Shown piece by piece: positions 55,695 to 62,006 of a DNA stretch of 64,000 nucleotides. The stretch's first letter is position 1. Every line of letters starts with the position of its first letter. A model generated the notes under the pieces. It ran no database searches and had not been told where the DNA came from. It saw only the letters and a list, made by a program, of their open reading frames with translations. Origin of the DNA: Pyrodictium sp. (GTDB taxonomy: Archaea > Thermoproteota > Thermoprotei_A > Sulfolobales > Pyrodictiaceae); assembly GCA_013540595.1 (NCBI GenBank), contig JABXKE010000002.1:186050-250049 (forward strand), in the 5' to 3' direction. A program made the position numbers and the translations under genes.

Positions 55695-56333
55695 ATGGTT
55701 GTTCTCGAGGAGTTGTATAGGATTAAACAGCAAGAGTTTACTGAGAAACTTAAAGAGCAAAGCGACCCGCACATAGTCTACGTGACTGACTTAACATCGT
55801 GTAGCCACAAGAGGGTGCTGAGGAGGAATTATCCCCTTTTGAGCTTTAGGTTTGAGCCACAGATGATACTGGGAGACTTGGTGCATTTAGGGCTTGAGAG
55901 CACGTTGACGAGCATCAAGCATGAGGGGGGCAGGTGGGTTGCTGAAGTCGAGGTAAACCAAGAGTACGAGGTTGAGGGTGAGCTCTACAGGCTTAAGGGG
56001 AGAGCAGACCTTGTATACTACAAGGATGAGAAGCCTTCAGTAGTTGTTGAGATAAAGACGAGCCGTGATTTACCAGAGAATAAGCCTCTCGAACACCACA
56101 TTCTACAACTGCAAGTCTACATGAACATTCTCGGAGCCAGTAGGGGCTTCCTCGTCTATGTGACTCCAGAGAGGCTAGTAGAGTTCCCCATTGAGAAATC
56201 TAGCATAGATATTGAGACACTGCTGAGAGAAACTGTTGAGGATGCCAGGAGGCCACGCTACGAGTGGGAGTGCAGGTACTGTCCTTACAGTAGGCTCTGC
56301 CCATACTCGCTTAACACTAGGAAACAACGCTGA
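55695..56333 (+). CDS. Cas4-like PD-(D/E)XK nuclease with FeS cluster, no CRISPR nearby
   Basis: The 212-residue protein has Cys36 near the N-terminus (VTDLTSCSHKRVLRR) and C-x2-C-x5-C at 193, 196 and 202 (WECRYCPYSRLC), the four FeS ligands of Cas4/AddB-like nucleases. The catalytic core is GRADLVYYKDEKPSVVVEIKTSRD (D and E-x-K), then HILQLQVYMNIL (motif Q-x-x-x-Y). This is a complete Cas4/DUF83-type 5'-3' exonuclease. No CRISPR array or other cas gene lies in this window, so it is a stand-alone member, as is common in crenarchaea. A general recombination or repair role is plausible. Confidence 0.88.
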   Translation: MVVLEELYRIKQQEFTEKLKEQSDPHIVYVTDLTSCSHKRVLRRNYPLLSFRFEPQMILGDLVHLGLESTLTSIKHEGGRWVAEVEVNQEYEVEGELYRLKGRADLVYYKDEKPSVVVEIKTSRDLPENKPLEHHILQLQVYMNILGASRGFLVYVTPERLVEFPIEKSSIDIETLLRETVEDARRPRYEWECRYCPYSRLCPYSLNTRKQR

Positions 56334-56377
56334 ATAAGGGACACAGGGCCAGACTTGATAGCCTAGGGTAGAGTATC

Positions 56378-57121
56378 TTGACACGTTTACGCGGTGACCT
56401 CCACATCCATAGCACGGTTAGTGACGGCAAGCACTCGCCAGAAGAGATTGTAGTTAGAGCAGTAGAGAAGGGGCTCGAAGTCATATCCATAACCGACCAT
56501 GACAGTTTTGAGGGGAGCCTACGCGCTAGAAGAGCCGTGGAGTCTATGGGCTTAGAGCTTGTCGTCGTGATCGGAAATGAGGTGCGCACAACTCATGGCG
56601 ACATTCTTGTCTACTGTGCTGATCACGTTCCCGAGCGGGTGCCGAAGGATCCTCTTCAGCTCAGGGACTACATGCAGGAGGAGGGTTGTCTAGTAGTGCC
56701 AGCTCACCCCTTCGATAAGCGTAGGATGGGTATAGGAGAATTAGTCTATGAGGGGGGTTGGAGCGCCTTAGAAGTATTCAACGCATATAGCGATCCCTGG
56801 TCTAATGAGAAGGCTAAGCATGCCGCTAAGGAGCTAGGGTTGCCAGGACTGGCTAACAGTGATGCACACATTGCGGATTCTATAGGTGTAGCATACAACA
56901 TCATAGAAGTCAGCGAGGTCACCCCGGAAGGAGTCATCGAGAGCATAGGGAGAGGACGTATAGCACCAAGACCAGGCAGGCCAGGTGTGAGAGAGTTCGC
57001 TTCATCACTAGCATGGAGCATAGAGCGGAGACTACGCAGGAGGAGGGGTGGAGAAAGCAGGCTGGACTACCTCGCAGACTATGAGGCGAGAACCTGGGGA
57101 GAGTACGGAGAATACGAATAG
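56378..57121 (+). CDS. PHP-domain phosphoesterase
   Basis: The 247-residue protein begins at TTG 56378 with LRGDLHIHSTVSDGKHSPEEIVVRAVEKGLEVISITDHDSF, the first metal motif (D7, H9, H11 region) and second DHD site. Later VVPAHPFDKRRMG and LPGLANSDAHIADSIGVAYN supply HPF and NSDAH metal ligands. These are the four sites of PHP phosphoesterases of the TrpH type. The closing 40 residues are basic and tail-like. It follows the Cas4-like gene by 44 bases. Confidence 0.9.
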   Translation: MTRLRGDLHIHSTVSDGKHSPEEIVVRAVEKGLEVISITDHDSFEGSLRARRAVESMGLELVVVIGNEVRTTHGDILVYCADHVPERVPKDPLQLRDYMQEEGCLVVPAHPFDKRRMGIGELVYEGGWSALEVFNAYSDPWSNEKAKHAAKELGLPGLANSDAHIADSIGVAYNIIEVSEVTPEGVIESIGRGRIAPRPGRPGVREFASSLAWSIERRLRRRRGGESRLDYLADYEARTWGEYGEYE

Positions 57122-57273
57122 CGAATTAGTAGAGTTACCACGGAAACAGGTTTTAAACGACTATAACTTCTGCGCTTAATCAACTTGCCGATATAATAAC
57201 CTTACTAGGCTAGAACTCATTGGTGGAAAGAGGGCTTGTACAGTGCTGACAGTCGCTTAGAGTATTATTTTGC

Positions 57274-58410
57274 CTAGAATTCTGGTGGCTCAGCGTAGTC
57301 GAGTACTCTATCTCTTGCTTTCTCGAGTTTTTTCTGGTGCTCTTCTAGGAATTTTGCGAGTAACTCGGTTGCATAGCTTTTACATTCGCCACAGAGGAGT
57401 TCTCCCCCACGACACCTCCTGTATATGTCTAGGAGTTCCTTGTCGCTGAATATTAGATGATACACGTAGAACTCGTATACCGTGCACGCCTCGGGGACTC
57501 CTCCAAGCCTCCTCTGCTCCTCGATAGTGGCTCTTCCGCCCGTTAGTGCCCTCTTGAGTTTTCTCACTGCCTGCTCCGGCGGATCCGTTAGGAATATAGT
57601 GTGGTCTGGTCTACTACTGCTCATCTTGTTTCCGTCTAGTCCTACCTGGAATCTATGATATGTTGATGACGGCCTCTCAAATCCTAGTTCGCTCTTGAAC
57701 CGGTCAGCTATGTCTCGTGTGAGCCTCATGTGGGGGTCTTGGTCTGCACCGACTGGTACGAGTACATGTTTGAAGCCTCCGAAGTACTCTAGTTGTGGGT
57801 GGAGTATGTCTGCTGCCTGTGTCAGTGCTGCGATGACCTTCCCTGGCTCCATATTACCGTATATGGCCTCCATCTCGGCCATTGTTACTCTGCGCGAGAA
57901 CATTTGTATTAGCCTGTAGTAGGGTTTCTCGTAGTTTGTCTGGAAGTATATGTGGGTATGCTTGTTCTTCTCCAGCCCTAGAGCTATGAGGTTGGCAACA
58001 TACTCATATAAACCATATTCTATCACCTTCTTACGATCCAGCTTCCTTACAGCATATGCTTCAGCATCTGCAATAACCACAAATACTTCAAAGCCAAGTT
58101 TCTGATAGTAGATAATCTGCTCTGCAACCATCTTGTGGCCAAAGTGGAACTTGCCGCTAGGCATGAACCCTGTGACAAGGGCTATTCTCTCACGCGACTT
58201 GTAGGCTTCGAGTATCCTCTCGTAGTCTCTATGGCCGAAGATCACGCCCCGCCTCATGAGGTGTAAGGGTTCACCAAAGACCTCACGTATTCTCGGCAGG
58301 AGGGGAGCAAACTCTGATATTCCGAAGTACTTGAAGAGCTTTTCATACTCTATCCTTACTGCGGTCCCCCAGGGGTCTATACGGTATTCTTGTGCCACAA
58401 TAACTCTCAC
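57274..58410 (-). CDS. trpS: Tryptophanyl-tRNA synthetase
   Basis: The 378-residue protein has the class I signature PSGKFHFGHKM (HIGH variant) and KMSSSRP (KMSKS variant). ADAEAYAVRKLDRKKVIEYGLYEYVANLIALGLEKNKHTHIYFQTNYE and DQDPHMRLTRDIA, typical of archaeal/eukaryotic TrpRS, lie between them. Length matches the family. A GTG start at 58410 is used; a second GTG three codons later is also possible. Confidence 0.95.
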   Translation of the reverse strand: MRVIVAQEYRIDPWGTAVRIEYEKLFKYFGISEFAPLLPRIREVFGEPLHLMRRGVIFGHRDYERILEAYKSRERIALVTGFMPSGKFHFGHKMVAEQIIYYQKLGFEVFVVIADAEAYAVRKLDRKKVIEYGLYEYVANLIALGLEKNKHTHIYFQTNYEKPYYRLIQMFSRRVTMAEMEAIYGNMEPGKVIAALTQAADILHPQLEYFGGFKHVLVPVGADQDPHMRLTRDIADRFKSELGFERPSSTYHRFQVGLDGNKMSSSRPDHTIFLTDPPEQAVRKLKRALTGGRATIEEQRRLGGVPEACTVYEFYVYHLIFSDKELLDIYRRCRGGELLCGECKSYATELLAKFLEEHQKKLEKARDRVLDYAEPPEF

Positions 58411-58521
58411 CCAGCAAAGATTTGTAGTGCCACCACTAGCCTAGGACTCAATTAGCCTCTAATTTTAAGGCCACGCTTAGCTGCGTATGTAGGCACCTAA
58501 GAGTGTGGAGGGTTACCAGAT

Positions 58522-59451
58522 TTGCCTGATGTCCTAGAGTTTAGTGATCCTAGCGAAGCTGTTGACCACATCGTCTCTAAGACCCCGCGGCTAAGCATAA
58601 CGGATCTAAGGGAGGAGATGGAGAAGCTTGGTATCCTCACAAGGCTAGGGCCAGTGTCGTCGAGCCGTGTTAGCTGTGATGTCTATGCTGTTGACTCAGC
58701 TTTCCCTTCTACACCTGTGAGCCTAGTGGGGTATAGTATGAGTGTTGTAGCTGTTGCAGCTGTGTATTGGTGTAATGCATCAGTGAAGATGAAGCGTTGG
58801 CTGATAATTGAGAGGCTTAAGGACTTAGACCAGGACTATGTTGTAGCGTTTGCTCGTGAGCAAGAGAGAAGGCTTGCCCTAGGCCTAGATTCTAAGTCGA
58901 TAGTCCTTGATGGTGAGCTGGTGCCTCGTCAAGGAAGGAATCCCCTGTGGAGAGAAGTCAAGCAGATGAGTCTTGAGCTTGTAGACAAGGTGCTTAAAGC
59001 TAGAGGAGTCATTGCTGGTGTATTGAAGAGGAGTTATTCGAGAAGACTCTCACTCCTTTTAGGCGTAAATCTTACAGATAAAGCCATAGCATCACTTGTA
59101 TTATATCCTGGAGAAGCCATAGTTTTGCCTCATAGCTCGAAAGATCTTGTTGGTAAGGGGTGCGTAGAGGCATTCTATAGGCCTCTAAGAGGGGTATCGC
59201 CGGCAGTCAAGGTCGAAGCGTGCTGTAGTAGCCGAGAGGAATGCCTTAGGTTCATTGCGATGCTTGCATGGGAGGCTGGGCCTTCAGGCTTTCCTTGGGC
59301 TTTAGACCTTGTAGACTCTATGGTTAAGAGGGGTGTCGGCATAATAGATAGCATTGAGAACTTGTTATTGTCGAGACTTGCACGCTCAAGGCTTACCGAA
59401 GTAGCATTGTCAAGTAACCCACAGGAGCGCCGGCCTAGGAGTGGGCGCTAA
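58522..59451 (+). CDS. NurA-like nuclease domain protein
   Basis: The 309-residue protein contains VYAVDSAFPSTPVSL with Asp58 and SIVLDGELVPR with Asp130, like the two acidic motifs of NurA. A KRSYSRRL segment, FYRPLRG and GFPWALDLVDSMVKRGVGIIDSIENLLLSRL (the final conserved part) follow. NurA is a nuclease that works with the HerA helicase in archaeal end resection. HerA and Rad50/Mre11 genes are not in this window. The match is in motif order rather than high identity, so exact family is moderately sure. ATP-binding motifs are absent. Confidence 0.7.
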   Translation: MPDVLEFSDPSEAVDHIVSKTPRLSITDLREEMEKLGILTRLGPVSSSRVSCDVYAVDSAFPSTPVSLVGYSMSVVAVAAVYWCNASVKMKRWLIIERLKDLDQDYVVAFAREQERRLALGLDSKSIVLDGELVPRQGRNPLWREVKQMSLELVDKVLKARGVIAGVLKRSYSRRLSLLLGVNLTDKAIASLVLYPGEAIVLPHSSKDLVGKGCVEAFYRPLRGVSPAVKVEACCSSREECLRFIAMLAWEAGPSGFPWALDLVDSMVKRGVGIIDSIENLLLSRLARSRLTEVALSSNPQERRPRSGR

Positions 59452-59477
59452 GTCTTAGTGGAGGAGTTAGAGGAGGA

Positions 59478-59583
59478 GATGTGTATGCCCCCGACCCCCA
59501 GCCAGAGGTAATAGGGTCCGCTCGCTCATCCAAACCCCGCGGATGCGCGGGGGTTGCGGCGGCGAGCCCCGCCGGCCAATCTG
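59478..59583 (-). ncRNA. Candidate minus-strand structured RNA
   Basis: A very GC-rich segment between the NurA-like and DUF447 stops can form several stems: AACCCCGCG/CGCGGGGGTT (59533-59541 with 59546-59555, tetraloop GATG on the plus strand, one bulged G), GCTCGC/GCGAGC (59520-59525/59562-59567) or, exclusive of that, CGGCGG/CCGCCG (59557-59562/59569-59574), and GACCC/GGGTC (59493-59497/59514-59518). A minus-strand AATATAAAAT (59608-59616) lies about 27 bases before 59583. No tRNA, 5S or known family is recognised. Confidence 0.5.
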
Positions 59584-59610
59584 TACTAGTCATACTTGTT
59601 TTGGCCTATT

Positions 59611-60291
59611 TTATATTCTGTCTTTCTGTTCCAGATAGTGTTCCCAGTAGCACCCGTAGAGAGCCATATTGGCCTCAGCTTTCTCAGCTAGCAAGCGAGC
59701 ACGACTGTATAGTCTCCCTGTCAAGTCAGCTCTTTTTATACACTCTAGGGCTTCTCTAACACGTACAAGATGCATGTGTGCACGTGAGCAGTTTGGTGGC
59801 CTCTTCTTGGACCAGTAGAGTGCTCGCGTATAGTTTATGAGGAGTTCAATGCTGCATCCCATAGTTCTAGTATAGCCCTCGCATACCCTGCTGCCTGTGT
59901 ATCGGACGTATACTGGCTCCATGTAGATTATGTATCCATTTTCTAGCCACCGTTTCCGTTTCACAATGACTGCTTCGATGTAGACTGGTGAGCCAGAGAC
60001 GCAGGGGGCTCTTATGGCCTTACTGTCTTCTAGGGCTAGCTTCTGTGATTCAAAGTAGTCGTAGAATGTGTCTGGCTTAGATGGGAGAGCTACGCATGCC
60101 TCTATCGCTTCTCTGGCTATCTCACTAAGACGTGTGCCTGGGTAGATGCGTGCATAGATTAATTTTCCTGTACTTATGACTCCTAATGGTGTTACGTAGG
60201 TGTCTTGTGGTGTACTGAGGACTGTTAGGGACTCGTATATCACTCCAGGGCTGAGCACAGTCTTCCCCTGGTCTACTGTTGCTGAGTACAT
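59611..60291 (-). CDS. DUF447 family protein (flavin-reductase-like)
   Basis: The 226-residue protein has the DUF447 pattern. VIYESLTVLSTPQDTYVTPLGVISTGKLIYARIYPGTRLSEIAREA is followed by ALPSKPDTFYDYFESQKLALED and a helical C-terminal part with several Cys. The family shares the FMN-binding split-barrel fold and is often encoded next to archaeal pterin biosynthesis genes, as here. The start is either ATG 60291 or GTG 60243; both overlap the start of the divergent mptE gene. Function is not established. Confidence 0.7.
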   Translation of the reverse strand: MYSATVDQGKTVLSPGVIYESLTVLSTPQDTYVTPLGVISTGKLIYARIYPGTRLSEIAREAIEACVALPSKPDTFYDYFESQKLALEDSKAIRAPCVSGSPVYIEAVIVKRKRWLENGYIIYMEPVYVRYTGSRVCEGYTRTMGCSIELLINYTRALYWSKKRPPNCSRAHMHLVRVREALECIKRADLTGRLYSRARLLAEKAEANMALYGCYWEHYLEQKDRI

Positions 60292-60997
60292 AGCTTATGC
60301 CCGTTCAGTACTCGGGTTTAGTAAGGATGATGACTGTTTTGCTGCGAGCGAACTAGAGAGACTTCTTTACGAGGCTGTTCTTGATGGTAGATATGTTTAC
60401 TATGCAGATGTATGCCAGCTCTTGCAGAGTAAAACAGTGTGTGTTGTGGGGGGCTCAGAGAGTCTGGAGCGCTACGTGAGCAGTATTGATGGGGTTTGCG
60501 ATGTAGTCATCGCTGCTGATGGCTCCACAACTCTGCTCGTAGAGTCTGGTATTCAGCCTAGTGTAGTCATAGGGGATCTTGATGGGCGTTGGAGTAGCCT
60601 ACTAGAGGCCTCTAGAGCTGGTGCAGTAATGATTGTCCACGCGCACGGCGACAACACTGCTGCTATCCGTGCTCTTGTACCCTTGTTTCACAACGTTGCA
60701 GGGGTTTCACAGTGCGAGGACTCTGTGGGCGTATACTCTCTTCCACCAATAGGGTTTACTGATGGCGATAAAGCACTAGGACTCATACTGCTCTGTAGTA
60801 GTATTATTGGTGTGAAGAGAGTAGAGCTTTTTGGTATGAATTTCAGCGAGAAGGTTGGGTGGTGGTCTAAGCCCTGGCTTAGGGAGAGCGTTGAGCCGTG
60901 GCGTGAGAAGATAGTCAAACTGGATATTGGGAAGAGGCTTGTAGATCTTTTTGTGGACAAGCTGCAGAGGCAAGGTGTAGTAGTGGTCACTCACTAG
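60200..60997 (+). CDS. mptE: 6-hydroxymethyl-7,8-dihydropterin pyrophosphokinase (archaeal, DUF115)
   Basis: The 265-residue protein shows the DUF115 motifs CVVGGSESLE, VVIAADGSTTLLVESGIQPSVVIGDLDG, VHAHGDNTAAIRAL, GFTDGDKALGLILL and ELFGMNF. The archaeal enzyme transfers pyrophosphate from ATP to 6-hydroxymethyl-dihydropterin in tetrahydromethanopterin-type cofactor synthesis. The only usual in-frame start codon near the expected N-terminus is GTG 60200, so the first 44-92 bases overlap the divergent DUF447 gene; a rare start codon nearer 60250 cannot be excluded. Followed by beta-RFAP synthase. Confidence 0.88.
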   Translation: MSCGVLRTVRDSYITPGLSTVFPWSTVAEYIAYARSVLGFSKDDDCFAASELERLLYEAVLDGRYVYYADVCQLLQSKTVCVVGGSESLERYVSSIDGVCDVVIAADGSTTLLVESGIQPSVVIGDLDGRWSSLLEASRAGAVMIVHAHGDNTAAIRALVPLFHNVAGVSQCEDSVGVYSLPPIGFTDGDKALGLILLCSSIIGVKRVELFGMNFSEKVGWWSKPWLRESVEPWREKIVKLDIGKRLVDLFVDKLQRQGVVVVTH

Positions 60998-61006
60998 TAT
61001 GACGGG

Positions 61007-61981
61007 GTGGACAAGGCTTTGACGAGCTCGAAAAGGGTTTCTGTCTGGACTGGTGCAAGAATTCATTTGGGGTTCTATGGCTTATGCACACATGGTGATT
61101 TACGGCTTGGCGGCGTAGGATTATCAGTTGACGGTGTGGGCTATAAGATCACTGTTGAGGCTTCAAATACTGTCACTGTTGAAGGGTGCCAGGCTGATAG
61201 GGCTCTAGGGTATGTTAGTAAGGCTGCTAGAGCGTTTGGGGTTGAGGGGCTACGTGTTAAGCTTCATGAATGCATTCCTCCCCACGTGGGGTTGGGTTCG
61301 ACTACACAACTCATCTTAGCGCTATACGCTTCTGCAGCTATACTAGCAGGCTATAGTGTGGAGGAGGCAGCCATTGAAGCTGTTAAGCGCTCGAGGCGTG
61401 AGTCTTTCTCAGGTGTAGGCAAAGGGGCTTTTGTGTATGGCGGACTAGTCATCGATACTGGTGTACGTAGAGGCTCAGCTGGAGCATTGCCTGCAGCCTA
61501 TGCTCGGGTGCCAGAACATTGGCGTGTAGTAGCTATACTGCCTGAGACAGAGTGGAGAATTGAAGAAGAGGAAGAGCGAGGTGTAATAATGAGGATTGTC
61601 GAGGAGAAGGGGGGCCAGGATCTTTGCTGTAAAGCCTATAGTGCACTTATGAGGATGGTTTTGCCAGGCATAGCCTTCAATGATTTTGACTTGTTTGCTA
61701 GAGGTGTCGAAGAGCTTGATAGGATTACTGGAGAGTATTTTGGTGATGCTCAAGGAGGGCTTTATTGCTGTAAGGAGTCCGAGGAGACTGCAAGGCTTCT
61801 CTCTAGACTTGGTGCTAGGGGTGTGGGGCAAAGTAGTTGGGGGCCACTAGTATATGGCTTCTATGAGGACGAGTCTAAGGCTAGGAAGGCTCTGGAAGAG
61901 GCTAAGAGGATTATTCCGGGCAGTTGGACTGTGTACATGCTTCGTCCACGTAATGTAGGGGCAAGAATTAGTGTGAGCTAG
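61007..61981 (+). CDS. Beta-ribofuranosylaminobenzene 5'-phosphate synthase (GHMP family)
   Basis: The 324-residue protein begins SVWTGARIHLGFYGLCTHGDLRLGGVGLSVDG, the ARIHFGL-type start of archaeal beta-RFAP synthase. PHVGLGSTTQLILALYAS (GHMP motif) and SRRESFSGVGKGAFVYGG follow. It condenses phosphoribosyl pyrophosphate with 4-hydroxy- or 4-aminobenzoate in methanopterin biosynthesis. The GTG start is nine bases after the mptE stop, so the two are one operon. Non-methanogenic crenarchaea make related modified pterins. Confidence 0.9.
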   Translation: MDKALTSSKRVSVWTGARIHLGFYGLCTHGDLRLGGVGLSVDGVGYKITVEASNTVTVEGCQADRALGYVSKAARAFGVEGLRVKLHECIPPHVGLGSTTQLILALYASAAILAGYSVEEAAIEAVKRSRRESFSGVGKGAFVYGGLVIDTGVRRGSAGALPAAYARVPEHWRVVAILPETEWRIEEEEERGVIMRIVEEKGGQDLCCKAYSALMRMVLPGIAFNDFDLFARGVEELDRITGEYFGDAQGGLYCCKESEETARLLSRLGARGVGQSSWGPLVYGFYEDESKARKALEEAKRIIPGSWTVYMLRPRNVGARISVS

Positions 61982-62006
61982 CTCTTACACAGCCTCTTCT
62001 CTATGA

